Of a stretch of 64,000 bases of DNA, positions 9,077 to 20,341 are shown piece by piece. Origin of the DNA: Hyaloperonospora brassicae (taxonomy: Eukaryota > Oomycota > Peronosporomycetes > Peronosporales > Peronosporaceae); assembly GCA_947650285.1 (NCBI GenBank), contig CANTFL010001411.1:168834-232833 (forward strand), written 5' to 3'. How positions within the stretch are numbered: position 1 is the stretch's first letter; each line of letters begins with the position of its first letter. A program made the translations under genes and the position numbers. The notes under the pieces are model-generated. The model saw only the letters and a program-made list of their open reading frames with translations. It ran no database searches and was not told where the DNA came from.

Positions 9077-9906
9077 GGCGCATACCCTCTTCATGTTCGA
9101 TACCACTATCGTTTTCGAGGCGCATACCGTCTTCATGTGCGATACCGATCTCGAACTACCCGCGAGTTATCGGACACGGCAGAAGGTGTCACGCATACCC
9201 ATTCCAAAGAGAGAGAGAGACTTTTGATTGCAAAGTGATGAGTTGTAGTGATGTTAGCATGTTACGGCTAGCTAGACTATTCCGTTGCAAGGCGTACTCT
9301 GGTTTGATGCAGTCCTTGCCAACCAGACTGATGCGTTGAAGCCAGCTTCCGGGACGATTGATCAGCTTTGCGATGAACTCGAGACCAGACTTGTCCTCTC
9401 CCGGGCCGTTCGGATCGTGCTCCCCGTCATCTCTTCGATCTTCTTTCCCCTAATTGTGTATTGGACTGGGAGCAGAGTTATAAGGATCACCTTTCATGGA
9501 CGGCGTCGCGTCGACGTTCTTGGCCGTGGAGACCGCAGAGCCACTCGCGTGCAGAAAAGCAACAGCAATGGTCACGTAAAGACCGGTGAGATGCATGTCC
9601 GCTGTAGTTAGATCGATGATGGGGTTGCGATGCAGTAGAGATCCACGAGGTGCGTGGTGAATTGTGGAATGAGGTCGTGGTCTGGAACGGAAAATGAAAG
9701 AACGTGGACTGCGTCAGAGAGCGGGTCGTAAGTCACGTTTACTACCCTTGCCTTCTCTTCGTCGTCTTCTTGCGAATATATATGCTTCTCTGTTGATGCA
9801 CTATCGAAGATCCCATCTCATATGTATCTCCCACACACGTTCTGGATATCGTGTGCGACATGGCACGGACCCTTCCACTTGTCCAGTGTCCCACGCAGGA
9901 AAGGCC

Positions 9907-10160
9907 TGTTGATGTGTGCACTGTCAATGCACGGTCAACAAAGCCAACTGTGATTTGCTACGCACAAGTGACAAGACAGCGATGATACGACAGGGTGTAA
10001 ACGGTTCACGTGCAGTCTGATGATTCTAGAACTACCTTGAGTGTATGTTCTAGAATCCATCAAGATCAGGGAAAGCTACAAGGTAGAAGAAGATAACACG
10101 ACGAGTAAGTTCATAGGAAAACTAATTCAATACACTTTCCAATTTTCCTTCGACATAACA
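9907..10160 (+). repeat. copia-2 left LTR
   Basis: 254 bp, apparently identical to 14457-14710. Starts TGTTGATGTGTGC, ends CGACATAACA. The outer TGTT and AACA ends are an inverted pair as usual for LTRs. Confidence 0.97.
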
Positions 10161-10175
10161 GGTTATGAGCCCAAG
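10161..10175 (+). other. copia-2 primer-binding site, half-tRNA type
   Basis: GGTTATGAGCCCAAG immediately follows the LTR and is identical to the copia-1 site. It is complementary to the initiator tRNA-Met anticodon arm rather than to a tRNA 3' CCA end. Confidence 0.75.
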
Positions 10176-10206
10176 AGCTTAAGGACCTCTGCCAGAAGCC
10201 AGTACG

Positions 10207-11385
10207 ATGAAGAAACCCGATGACCTGCTTGGAACAGACAACTACTTCCATTGGGAATTCAATATGAAGATGACACTTGCGAGGAAGGGCCTGCTAGAGC
10301 ACATCTTGGAAGTGAAGTCGGAGCAGGAGATGACGGAGGATTGGAAGGTCAAGGACATGAAGGCGTTTGCTATTATTGCTCAAGGGATCGAAGTAAAGCA
10401 TCAGACGAAGATCCGACATGCTCGCACTGCGAAGGAAGCATGGGAAACACTACGCGACTACTACAACAAGACAAACCTTCAGAATCGAGTGGCACTGACA
10501 CGTCGATTGCACGAATTTCGTATGGATGAGGGAGGCGACATGGTGAGCCACCTCGACCGTTTCGATGAACTTGTTTTGAGTATGGAGGCGGTGGGCGATA
10601 CCATGGACGACGCACGCCAGATGACAGTTCTGCTGAGTAGCTTACCGGCAGAGTACGAGATGATTGTGTCCATCATTGAGAATTCCATGGGTGTGACGAT
10701 GGTGGATGTGAAAGAAAAGCTGTTGAAGGAACACAAGAAGAAGCAGCAGCAAGAGGTCTCCGAAGGAGCTTTCCGCGTTGGTCGTGGAGGCCATAAACAG
10801 GATCGTGGTCGTGGAATGCGCAAACAACGTGGTGCAGAAGAGAGCTGGAAGAAGAAACAGCCGTTTCGTGGGAAGTGTCACCGCTGTAACAAGATCGGAC
10901 ACAAGCAGTTTGAGTGCCGATCTGCCACCAAGAATGATGGAAATGAAATGGCATTCACGGCCACAAACGGATTAAAAAAAGGATGGTTGTTGGACAGCGG
11001 CGCCTCGTCACATATGACCCCAGCCGAAGAAGATTTCTTTGAGTACGAGAAATTGAGAGAAGCCATTCAAGTTCGCGTTGCCGATGGTGCGGTCATGAAT
11101 GCAATTGGACGAGGAAGCATTCGATTTCGCTGTACGAATGGTACAGCAGTGACTGTGAATGAAGTATTGCACATTCCAACGCTGGACAGACGACTACTAG
11201 CGGTGCCCAAGATCGTCCAGCGTGGGTACAACGTTCGATTCGGTGAAAAATACTGCGGTATCTACAAGGATAATGTGTTGATGATTTCTGCGAAGCGCAT
11301 GAGAAGCGTGTACACTCTTGATGTGGAGTATGAGCACGCGATGTTGGTAGAACATGAAGACGCTGGTAACAAGTGGGAGCTGTGA
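10207..11385 (+). CDS. copia-2 Gag-protease
   Basis: A 392-codon frame. The N terminus has LLGTDNYFHWEFNMKMTL, the copia gag opening motif, followed by the UBN2-like helical region (TAKEAWETLRDYY, about residues 73-86). After a basic stretch, a CCHC knuckle CHRCNKIGHKQFEC lies at residues 224-237. The protease active site WLLDSGASSHMT has catalytic Asp263. The frame ends at TGA 11383-11385. Downstream in the same frame comes HARMGHISHNKF, the conserved pre-integrase zinc motif, which is normally preceded by LWH. The TGA therefore most likely replaces Trp. The first in-frame Met was taken as start; the ATG in the primer-binding site leads to a stop here. Confidence 0.85.
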   Translation: MKKPDDLLGTDNYFHWEFNMKMTLARKGLLEHILEVKSEQEMTEDWKVKDMKAFAIIAQGIEVKHQTKIRHARTAKEAWETLRDYYNKTNLQNRVALTRRLHEFRMDEGGDMVSHLDRFDELVLSMEAVGDTMDDARQMTVLLSSLPAEYEMIVSIIENSMGVTMVDVKEKLLKEHKKKQQQEVSEGAFRVGRGGHKQDRGRGMRKQRGAEESWKKKQPFRGKCHRCNKIGHKQFECRSATKNDGNEMAFTATNGLKKGWLLDSGASSHMTPAEEDFFEYEKLREAIQVRVADGAVMNAIGRGSIRFRCTNGTAVTVNEVLHIPTLDRRLLAVPKIVQRGYNVRFGEKYCGIYKDNVLMISAKRMRSVYTLDVEYEHAMLVEHEDAGNKWEL

Positions 11386-14300
11386 CATGCACGAATGGGT
11401 CACATTAGCCACAACAAGTTTAAAAAGAAAAAAGGAGGCTACGGAAGGACTACCGAATGTAGTACCTGACACGAACAAGAATTTGTGTGGAGGGTGTCTA
11501 CAAGGGAAACTGTGTGTCGCGAGTTTTCCACAAGAGTCGAAGACAAAGACAACGGAGCCACTGCAGCTTATTCACTCTGACGTCATGGGCCCTATGAAGA
11601 ACCCAACTCCTGGTGGGTCACGATACGTATTGTCTCTCGTGGACGATTTTTCAAGATTAGTGACTGTATATTTTCTGAAGTCCAAGAGTGAAGTACTGTC
11701 GAAGTTCATTGAATTTCGGACCGAGATGGAGCAGCAGTGTGGATTTCGTATTAAGGCCATACGTACTGACAATGGCGGTGAATACAAAAACAAGAGGTTT
11801 GCTTCGTACTGCAAGAAACACGGCATCATCCATCAGAAGACAGTACCCTACAGTCCTCAACAAAACGGTGTTGCTGAACGGATGAACCGTACGATTGTTG
11901 AGACGGCCAGAAGCATGATGCATTACAAGCGGGTGGCAAAGAAGTGGTGGGCCGAAGCTGTGAATACGGCGGTGTATTTACTTAACAGAACCACGAACTG
12001 CAATCACGAGGAGAAGACTCCTTTTGAACTGTGCTTTAAGACGAAGCCCGAAATTTCTCACCTACGTGTATTTGGTTCACTTGGATACGCACATATCGAT
12101 GACTCAAAGCGCACGAAATTCGACGCGAAAGGGTTTCGCTGCATGCTGTTAGGATATGCAAGACACACCAAGGGTTACAGGGTGCTTGATCTGGAGACTG
12201 GTACGATCAAGATCAGTCGTTCGATCGCGTTAGATGAACGTGAAGTTAGTAACATTTACGAAGACAATCCGGTTGTACCACACCCGAAGATGATAATAAT
12301 ACGACAAGATGACGATGATGGAGATCAACCAAGTAACTTGCAACAAGATGGTGATGAAGATGTTGAAATGGAAGAGCACGAAATTGTCGAAGATGTGGAG
12401 ATGGAAGTACCGAGTTCTGACAATGACATCAGTAACACACCTTCGAGTGAGACAAGCAATCATTATCTTGCAAGAATTATGAACAACGAACAACATCAAC
12501 ACACTTCCCAAGTAATTCAACAAGGACCTCGTCACCAAGAACTCGAATTACACAATCCGCACGACTCTGGAGCGATGGTGTTCCGTCCACAACTTAAGCG
12601 TCGTTCCGGTCGCGAGCATCAGTATCGTGTTCTTACCGACGATGCCAGTGGGAGAAGTGAATCCGGACCACGAGGAGGTGTTGATGAAATGCTACCAATT
12701 GAGCAACCTGTTCAGCTCTTGTTGGAAGACAATAACACTAGTACCACAACAGAAAACAGCATTGTGCCATACAATGAAAACCATGAAGCCAGTGGGAGTG
12801 AAGATGACGAACCTCCTTCCAAGCGATCGCGAATAAACAGCGATGTGGCATTGATAGCAGAAGTTGCCATGATAGCTCGTGATTTACCTGGCTCTTATGC
12901 GGAGGCAGTGAATGGACCTGACAGATACCAATGGATTAAAGCTATTGAGAATGAATTTGCGGCTCATGAGCGTAACAAGACGTGGACACCAATTGTACGC
13001 AAGCCTGGAATGAAACCAATTGGATCGAAGTGGGTATGGGCTAAAAAGAGTGATGGTCGATACAAAGCACGACTTGTGGCGCTCGGATTCCTGCAACAAT
13101 ATGGTATCAACTTTTTCGAGACGTACGCGGTTGTCGCCAGTATGAACTCCATCAGGATGCTATTGTCGATTTGCTGCGCAGCAGGATATGTGATCGACCA
13201 GCTTGATGTTGATACGGCCTACCTGAATGCCGACCTACAAGAAGAAGTATACTTGTTACCACCCAAAGGGATGAAAATTGGCAGCGAGTTTGTACTTAAA
13301 TTGAATCGCGCGCTTTACGGACTTAAGCAGGCTGCAAATGCCTGGAATAAGACGATTCACAATGCATTACTGGAGATGGGATTTGTCGCGTGCGGTGCTG
13401 ATCGATGCATATACAAGATAAAGGATGGTGAAGGCTGGGCGTACGTGTGCTTATACGTTGATGATATGATTGTGGCTGCAAAAGAAGCAACCACGGTATG
13501 CAAGGTGAAAGAACAAATCTCTCAGCGGTTTCAAACCAAAGACCTTGGTCCAGTGAAGCACTTGCTTGGAATGGAAGTTATGTACGACCGAAAGAAGCGT
13601 GAGATGTTTATTTCGCAACAAAGATACATCGAGGAGACTGCAGACATGTTTGGACAGACTCAAGCCCGACCAACTGGTAACCCATGTGATCAGAGCATGA
13701 AACTGTCCAGCGCAAACAGTCCAAAGTCCGATGTCGAAAGACAAGCCATGAGTCGTACACCGTACCGCCAATTGCTGGGACGACTGCTGTTTATAGTGAC
13801 CACGACCAGACCAGACGCAGCATTTCCTGTAAGCCAACTTGGACGATTTGCAGAAAACCCTGGCTCACAACACTGGAAGGCACTGATCAAAGTGCTAAGA
13901 TACCTCCGCTCGACGAGTGGTTTTGGATTACACTACAGTGTTGACAAACTACAGCAACAACTAACAGCGTATAGTGACGCCGATTGGGGAAACAGCTTGG
14001 ACGACCGTCGATCGGTATCTGGTGTTTTGCTGGTGCTTAATGGAGGCCCTGTTATATTTAAGTCTAAGTACCAACGCACCGTTGCATTGAGTACTTCTGA
14101 GGCTGAATACATGGCGCTAAGCATGTGCACTCAAGACATACTATGGGCAAGGATGTTAATGGCTGACCTCGGATTCGAGCAGAAGAATCCTACTGTCATC
14201 TACGAGGATAATCAAGGAGCCATTGCTCTCGCAACAAACCCAGGATACCATGCGCGGACTAAACACGTAGACATACGTCACCACTTTGTCCGAGAGAAAG

Positions 14301-14449
14301 TTCTGGCCGGTGATATAAAGGTGATATACAAGGAGACGGAACATCAACTTGCCGACATACTAACGAATGCACTCGGCACCAAGCGATTCCAGTACCTCCG
14401 TGCCGGAATGGACATCAAGGTACGTGATGGATCCGAGCATCAACAGTGA
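11354..14449 (+). CDS. copia-2 integrase-RT-RNase H polyprotein
   Basis: A 1031-codon frame overlapping the gag frame by 32 bases. Integrase: zinc Cys pair CGGC, then D76 (HSDVMG), D139 (RTDNGGEY) and E175 (NGVAERMNRT). The last two are 35 residues apart, the canonical D,D-35-E. RT: GSKWVWAKK, RYKARLVALGFLQ, LDVDTAYLNADLQEEVYL, ALYGLKQAANAWN and catalytic YVDD at 701-704. RNase H: YSDADWGNS (D875), STSEAEYMAL, EDNQGAIALATNP, and tail KHVDIRHHFVREKV. All catalytic residues seen are intact. The first ~25 codons are probably not translated in this frame. The real junction with gag lies in the A-run at 11422-11433, one base out of frame. Confidence 0.9.
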   Translation: MKTLVTSGSCDMHEWVTLATTSLKRKKEATEGLPNVVPDTNKNLCGGCLQGKLCVASFPQESKTKTTEPLQLIHSDVMGPMKNPTPGGSRYVLSLVDDFSRLVTVYFLKSKSEVLSKFIEFRTEMEQQCGFRIKAIRTDNGGEYKNKRFASYCKKHGIIHQKTVPYSPQQNGVAERMNRTIVETARSMMHYKRVAKKWWAEAVNTAVYLLNRTTNCNHEEKTPFELCFKTKPEISHLRVFGSLGYAHIDDSKRTKFDAKGFRCMLLGYARHTKGYRVLDLETGTIKISRSIALDEREVSNIYEDNPVVPHPKMIIIRQDDDDGDQPSNLQQDGDEDVEMEEHEIVEDVEMEVPSSDNDISNTPSSETSNHYLARIMNNEQHQHTSQVIQQGPRHQELELHNPHDSGAMVFRPQLKRRSGREHQYRVLTDDASGRSESGPRGGVDEMLPIEQPVQLLLEDNNTSTTTENSIVPYNENHEASGSEDDEPPSKRSRINSDVALIAEVAMIARDLPGSYAEAVNGPDRYQWIKAIENEFAAHERNKTWTPIVRKPGMKPIGSKWVWAKKSDGRYKARLVALGFLQQYGINFFETYAVVASMNSIRMLLSICCAAGYVIDQLDVDTAYLNADLQEEVYLLPPKGMKIGSEFVLKLNRALYGLKQAANAWNKTIHNALLEMGFVACGADRCIYKIKDGEGWAYVCLYVDDMIVAAKEATTVCKVKEQISQRFQTKDLGPVKHLLGMEVMYDRKKREMFISQQRYIEETADMFGQTQARPTGNPCDQSMKLSSANSPKSDVERQAMSRTPYRQLLGRLLFIVTTTRPDAAFPVSQLGRFAENPGSQHWKALIKVLRYLRSTSGFGLHYSVDKLQQQLTAYSDADWGNSLDDRRSVSGVLLVLNGGPVIFKSKYQRTVALSTSEAEYMALSMCTQDILWARMLMADLGFEQKNPTVIYEDNQGAIALATNPGYHARTKHVDIRHHFVREKVLAGDIKVIYKETEHQLADILTNALGTKRFQYLRAGMDIKVRDGSEHQQ

Positions 14450-14456
14450 GTGGGAG
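14446..14456 (+). other. copia-2 polypurine tract
   Basis: The near-all-purine stretch GTGAGTGGGAG directly abuts the 3' LTR, where plus-strand priming is expected in LTR retrotransposons. Confidence 0.6.
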
Positions 14457-14710
14457 TGTTGATGTGTGCACTGTCAATGCACGGTCAACAAAGCCAACTG
14501 TGATTTGCTACGCACAAGTGACAAGACAGCGATGATACGACAGGGTGTAAACGGTTCACGTGCAGTCTGATGATTCTAGAACTACCTTGAGTGTATGTTC
14601 TAGAATCCATCAAGATCAGGGAAAGCTACAAGGTAGAAGAAGATAACACGACGAGTAAGTTCATAGGAAAACTAATTCAATACACTTTCCAATTTTCCTT
14701 CGACATAACA
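14457..14710 (+). repeat. copia-2 right LTR
   Basis: 254 bp, apparently identical to 9907-10160. It ends CGACATAACA and is followed by the duplicated target AGGCC. Confidence 0.97.
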
Positions 14711-15070
14711 AGGCCAACATCGCATAATCTGACTCCGCATTGCTGGAAATTTGGCCTTGAATCTCCTCGAGATTGGCTCCGCACTCTCAAAGGGACGAGA
14801 GACCGTATCTGCTGTGCTACGGCCAACAACACACTGATACTTTCGCCGACATCTTCCATGGAGCTACTATCGTTTCGATCCGCGTATCGCAGCACATTGT
14901 CTTCATACAACATCAACGACATCCTTTTTTGGCACCTGCGGAAAGCATACCGGTACGCTACAAATGTCGCACCACGTTCGCTGCTGTTGGAAGAAGTACC
15001 TCTCAAAAGAGAAGGGTTGTAGCGTTGTCTGCTACAAAGTCGGGCGCTGAGCCCATCTCGTGCACATTCC

Positions 15071-15310
15071 GCGCGGTCTAGCTTCGTGGACAGATCGATC
15101 GTAGTGCATTCCCACTCGGTCTGGCTTCGTGGACAGATCGCTCGTAGTGCATTACCACTCGGTCTGGCTTCGTGGACAGTCCTTTAGCAGTGCATTACCA
15201 CGCGGTCAGGCTTCGTCGACAGATCGATAGTGTGTGCATTACCACGCGGTCAGGCTTCGTGGACAGATCGATAGTGCGTGCAAGATCACGCGATCTGGCT
15301 TCGTGGACAG
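15071..15310 (+). repeat. 43-44-bp tandem repeat, about 6 copies (A1)
   Basis: Copies share GGCTTCGTGGACAG followed by TGCATTNCCAC and CGCGGTC. The motif recurs at about 15081, 15124, 15167, 15210, 15254 and 15298. A2 has five (about 22042-22240), with one diverged copy reading TCATCGTGGAAAG. The other A modules carry similar blocks before the GTCGTT run. Confidence 0.85.
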
Positions 15311-15316
15311 TGCTAT

Positions 15317-15379
15317 CATTGCTGTCGTTGTCGTTGTCGTTGTCGTTGGTGTTTGTGTTTGTGTTGTTGTTGTTGGTAG
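15317..15379 (+). repeat. GTCGTT hexamer and GTT-rich simple repeat (A1)
   Basis: GCTGTCGTTGTCGTTGTCG continues into GTTTGTGTTTGTG and GTTGTTGTTGG. The same tract occurs in every A module with different copy number: longest in A3-A6, shortest in A7 (about 62894-62937). Confidence 0.9.
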
Positions 15380-16620
15380 TGGTTGGTAGTGGTTGTGTTG
15401 TTCGTAGTTACGTCCCTCGATAGCAACTCCTCATCGAGGCAACTAAACGTGTCCTTTTGTCGGTACAGACGAACCCATGCCTTACGTGTCCTCTGTTTCA
15501 AAAGACGCGTGTACGGTGATACAGAGACCATCAAACTGAGGCAAAGGACTCAGTTGGCGTCGGGTTCGATTGACATGTAGCATGAGAATCGACGGTCAGC
15601 CCTATGGACAAGAATTCCACAAGGATCCGCGACCAGCTATGTCATGGTTGGACAGCGGGTACTCTTTCGTGACATGACGTCTGCAACGAAGCTGTCGTGC
15701 TACGTAAAAACTCCTTTACCCAGCTTGCGAACTACGTGCACCATCTTTGCAAAATGGCTCGACAGCTGTCGATCCGCATGGGCTCATCACGACAAGACTA
15801 GCATCCCACTCCACTCCGCATCACCTGGTTGGTGCTAGCTGTAAGGTTTAGTGAGCTGGACATCCTGGAGGCAAAAAACGAAAAGTGCGTCACATACTTA
15901 AAAAAAAGTAGGCCAAAAGGTACAAAATGATACAAGAAATAAAACAAATGCACCACGCAGACGCGCCACCCAATCCACCACACGCTCAGGGATAAAACAG
16001 ATGCACGAATGATGCGGACGATACAGCCGAATGTACACATTTCTGGGATCATTCGTAAGAACCAATGCGTAGCTCAATGATTGTCTCCCTTCCCCACGAG
16101 TAATCGTTTCATTCTTTCCGTCGACGGTCATTTCCGAGAGAAGAATGGGGCGTTGACGTTTCAAGCGTAGTCCTATACTGGTAGCATTGTTCATCGTTTT
16201 CGGACTGTGTGGGCAAGTTGCTTCCGTTCAGTTGTTCGTGGTGTCGATCAGTTTTCTTCCATCACGTTGCTCCCGTAACGTTGCTCATATGACGTTGTTT
16301 CTATCACGTTGCTTCTATCAGCTACTTGTATCGCGCTGCCTCTATCTCGTTTATTGAGATCGAACGATTTGACGGGATAGCTGTGCATGGCTGTCGCCTT
16401 GGCGGTCTTGTTGACGATTGGCGCGATGAGACAGCGCAGTGTCAAAATGGCGCTTGCAACATGCTGTAAACGATGAGCAATGTACGACCGAAGGCTGCAT
16501 TAGACGACGGACGCAACAAAGCAACGAGAAGAGACAAGGTACTGGAGAGTTGACAAGGAGCTATAGGTAGGATGGCTGTGACCCCAAAGGCGTTCATGCA
16601 GAAGCTTGCGAACAGATGAA

Positions 16621-19600
16621 ACGGGTCACATCAAGCACCCGATGCTGATGGAGCGTCATGGTTGTCACAAGAGAAGCTGATATGAAGGAAGCGGTGTTGG
16701 TGTTGGTGTTGGTGTGGAAGTTGGCGTTGGCGTTAATCTGGAGATTGCTTCATGGATGCTGTGGAATAAGATGCACAATTACGCGACACGGCAACAACAC
16801 TATTGTTTCCTTCCACTGAAGGACAGGGTGCACACAAGGACACGCACCTTGGTCCTCTCGGTACACAGCGAACATGCAGCACAGCAACGCAGGTAGACCG
16901 ACTGTTGTGCGAAGGAAGAGTGCAGCATACTTCATTTTGATACACTTCTCACATACTCGATTTGCCTGCGTTCGCACAATAAGGACCCTCGTGTATCCGA
17001 GTTTATGCATCCTGTGGAAACGGTATACTTGCGTATCAGCGACTTTTATCGTGCAACACGACGTCATCAATAGTTACACAAGACCGAAAGGACGCCACCA
17101 AACCGGCAGGAACGCCAATCTCGTTCGAATGGCTATGACATCTGTATCACTCTCTATAAGCGACAAAATCAATATCGTTCGATGTGGGCGAGGCGACGCA
17201 TGTACATGGTCAAACGTACGGTCTACATCACTGTTGTCTTTTGCTTTTCGTGATTCTTTGTGTAAGTATGTTTACCTCGTTATATTTCGGGGGACATTTG
17301 TATATATTTTTGCAATTTGACGAGACGTACATACGCACACAAAGAATCATGAAAAGAAAATATATCACTTTGCAAATATTTGGTGTCCGTTCATACTACA
17401 ATCGCCTCTCTGGAGACCTCATTGGCATGCGATTGGTCATTCCACAGTTCTCGGACGTCTACCTGAAGCCATATCATGGGTAGTAGGATGGACGAGATCC
17501 ATGATTTGGATCAAGCATATCGATCTTCGAGCAGGATCACCAACTTCAACGAGATCACAGGCTGCCGATCGGCATATACACATCCCTCTGACCTGCTGAC
17601 GCTGAGTGATGCTATCTGCTAACGGAAGGCTTTGTATGTTGTTAGCTAGTCCCGAGAATCAGTCACAGTGGCGAGCTGCTCGATTGTGTTGTATACCGGT
17701 GATACAGACGATGCGGTTGCATGAAAGACATCGGATCGTCCTTCGCAAAAGCGTTCAAGCTCACTCGACATACCCGATGACATATAAGATTGAACGGTTC
17801 CTGATGCATGGACGACTACAATACTGACATACACAATCGAGTCAGGCATCTATCTCTTGGGCTCTTTGCACGTACCTTTGAGCGCCTCGCTCAATCGCCG
17901 ATGAGAATTGACGTGCTCACGTAGTTCCTCAATAGCATTATGAAAGGTTGCTTCGACCCTAAACCGAGCACTCGAAGTACGTACGTAGGGGACGTGAACG
18001 GCCAACAGAAACTTGAAGACAGCAAGCACATGCGTATGTTGAGATCATCATGCGACTGGTTGTGACAAGATCATCAACCCAGTATTGTGTCGGTGGCAGT
18101 TTGCAGCTGGATTCGCACAAGCAGGACCCGAGATTGTGAGTACGTCATATGTAAAAGAGCCGTTTCAGTGTGTGCTGCAAAGTGTCACACAAGACAAGGC
18201 GGATCAGGCCGACTCGATATGAAGACACCTGGCTTTACGAGATCAAAGCCCATGGTAACTTGGATGCAATGAGGCGCTTCATCGCAAGCATCCGGCAAGC
18301 AGCCACCTTTTGACGTAGTGCGCTTTGACCAAGACGTAACAGCGTCATTCGATCCGAGTTATGAGTTCAGAATGAGGATGGGCTGACTGGCCAAGATGCC
18401 GGACACCGGAAGCACTGAAACGCGATGTGAATGGACTATATTAGCACATGAGTGGTCGCGTCTTACACGTAATACGATGGTCGTCAAAGTAAAGCGAAGA
18501 GCCACAGCCGCGAATAGATGCGAGTTGACTCGTCTTCGAGTTGATGAGAGCTACAGGCTGCTGAGTTGGTGAGAGCTACAGCTGCTGCCATCGAGCTCTA
18601 CTACGCGTCAAGGATAGAAGCGGAGGTTGCTTGCCAGGTATCAAGTGCTTGTCTCTCTTTGTCGCTACTCTGGAGCCGAATCTGACTGGGACGACATGAT
18701 GCCGACGTAAAGTCTCTTCGATAGCGGCATCTATGGCTGCTACCGCAATGTCTCAGCGCGCACTTTGTCAAGGTGAGGAGGGTGATGCTTTGAGATGAGA
18801 GCAAGACGTGCGCTTGTGTCCAACAGGTCTCGATTGTTTTGTCTCAATCGTCCAGTATCGATGAAACGGGACTCACTGTTGCTCTTGGCATGTACAAAAG
18901 CATCTAAGGTGAAGACGCTCACGTTTCTCGAGGCGCTGCACAGCAGCAACGGCCTGTGTTCGCACGCACGATATCAACAGCTCTTGCCGGAAGAAAAGAG
19001 TGATATTGTCAGACGTTGAGTAAGCACGAAATCGCTAGCACGTTTTCACATGATCCCTGTGTCAGGGCCTGTCGTATCCAGCCCTTTTACACTGACACTC
19101 CGATGAGTTGATGGACGTCATCATGCGCAGTACATCTGTCCTAAGCACGGTCTCGACCGCTGCCATGCAATGCGAATCGATTGTGACACTCTATATATCA
19201 AGCCACCACGGCTGACAAACAAGCTTAGCTCCTTGTGTTCTCTCGCAGATAGCTCGATACAAGTCTTACAATCGCTGCTGGTCCCTGTCGATTTGTCAGC
19301 GTGTTCGTGTCGGTCGATGCTTACGCCTTGCACTCATGCAACGTCGTGAGTGCCACGTGATGATGTAGCGCCGGTGACCAGCGCCCTACGCTGTGTAAGA
19401 CAGACTGGTCGTTGTAGCTGATCTAGATATACGATGTCTCAGTAGCCGCCAGCGATGACTCTTCACATGACTCTTTTGTTCGAGCAGAAGTGCCAATGCA
19501 TTTTGGAGCATCGTGAAACTGATCCGTGGGGACGAACAAGTTCTTAGGTCCTGAGCAGCGGCGGTACGACGACGACCTCACAAAAGATATGCTAAGAAAA

Positions 19601-19862
19601 AAGCGCTGGCAACTGACAAAACGAACGTGTTCCACGCCAAATGCCACAGTTGACCCTCACGTACACGTCCCTGCGTTGTTCCTTCCTCTGTGGAGTGATG
19701 ACAGTACCTGTACATCTCCCGTCTATTCCTGCATCTGCGCGTAACCTTCATGTGACGCCATCCCTTTTTTCGCGAGTCCTCTCTTTTGTGCGACGATTGA
19801 TAGCGTGGAACTCACCACGATGACTCCGGGTAGAAAGCGTCATGTGCGAGTTGTATCCACCC
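16621..19862 (+). repeat. Array module B1
   Basis: 3242 bp between GATGAA at the end of A1 and CGTATATG at the start of A2. It opens with a GGTGTT hexamer tract (about 16693-16735). Scattered short frames look faintly coding, for example EDTWLYEIKAHGNLDAM at about 18217-18270 and QFAAGFAQAGPEIVSTSYV at about 18100-18155. Both are broken by stops and frameshifts, and I do not recognise the protein. No RNA gene or mobile-element domain was found. Confidence 0.88.
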
Positions 19863-20221
19863 CGTATATGTGTCATGTTCTAAAGCTGTGCTGTCTACTC
19901 ACAGCAGCTGTGAGACTATCTCTAAGAAGTCGTGTACGCAAAGATCTCGACGAGTGTCAACGGGAATTGCACGTGTCTGACGTCGGGACCGTGCCTGACC
20001 ACATCGATGTCCGTCGATGAGAAATGAGACTTGATTTGGGGCCAGAAGGCACACTCTACGCAGCTGGTCAGTTTGACCTCGAGATCCGCAGCTGTACGAA
20101 GAAGGAATACGCTCTGTTGGGACTTGGTCTGTCGCACCAGGCTTCGTCTACCAGCAGTAGAAGCCGCAGTGGCAGTAGAAGTAGTATGAGAAGTAGCAGC
20201 AGTATCAGTAGCAGAGGAAAT

Positions 20222-20341
20222 AGTAGCAGAGGTGTCGCAATAGTAGCAGAGGTGTCGCAATAGTAGCAGAGGTGTCGCAATAGTAGCAGAGGTGTCGCAA
20301 TAATAGCAGAGGTGTCGCAATAGTAGCAGAGGTGTCGCAAT
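20222..20341 (+). repeat. 20-bp minisatellite, 6 copies (A2)
   Basis: Same unit as at 8421, six copies. The fifth starts AAT, matching the variant unit in A1, so A2 differs from A1 by loss or gain of one unit. Confidence 0.97.

Larger units (their letters stand above)
9907..14710 (+). mobile_element. Young full-length Ty1/copia retrotransposon (copia-2)
   Basis: Bounded by two 254-bp LTRs that look identical base for base, beginning TGTTGATG and ending CATAACA. The flanking 5 bp AGGCC (9902-9906 and 14711-14715) are a perfect target-site duplication. The other six A modules show the uninterrupted site GGAAAGGCCAACATCG. The internal region has the half-tRNA primer-binding site, gag-protease, integrase-RT-RNase H, and a purine tract before the 3' LTR. 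Insertion is therefore recent and later than the array copies. A stop and a frameshift between the two reading frames suggest that it is not autonomous as read. Confidence 0.97.
8179..16620 (+). repeat. Array module A1 (contains the copia-2 insertion)
   Basis: First A module. It lacks the opening bases present in A2. In order it holds an AGC/AGT-rich tract, seven copies of a 20-bp minisatellite, and the ubiquitin-conjugating-enzyme fragment at 8690-9076. A 30-bp direct repeat (GAGGCGCATACC...) lies at about 9077-9150. After the copia-2 insertion at 9907-14710 come six copies of a 43-44-bp repeat, a GTCGTT hexamer run, and a tail ending GAACAGATGAA at 16620. Without copia-2 it is about 3.64 kb. 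Confidence 0.9.

Noticed and set aside
12230..12538. Minus-strand frames inside copia-2
   Set aside because: Shadows of the pol frame on the opposite strand, where the plus strand has clear integrase and RT motifs.
15555..15580. Possible tRNA B-box (GGGTTCGATTGAC) in module A
   Set aside because: No matching A-box, no cloverleaf and no acceptor pairing could be found upstream.
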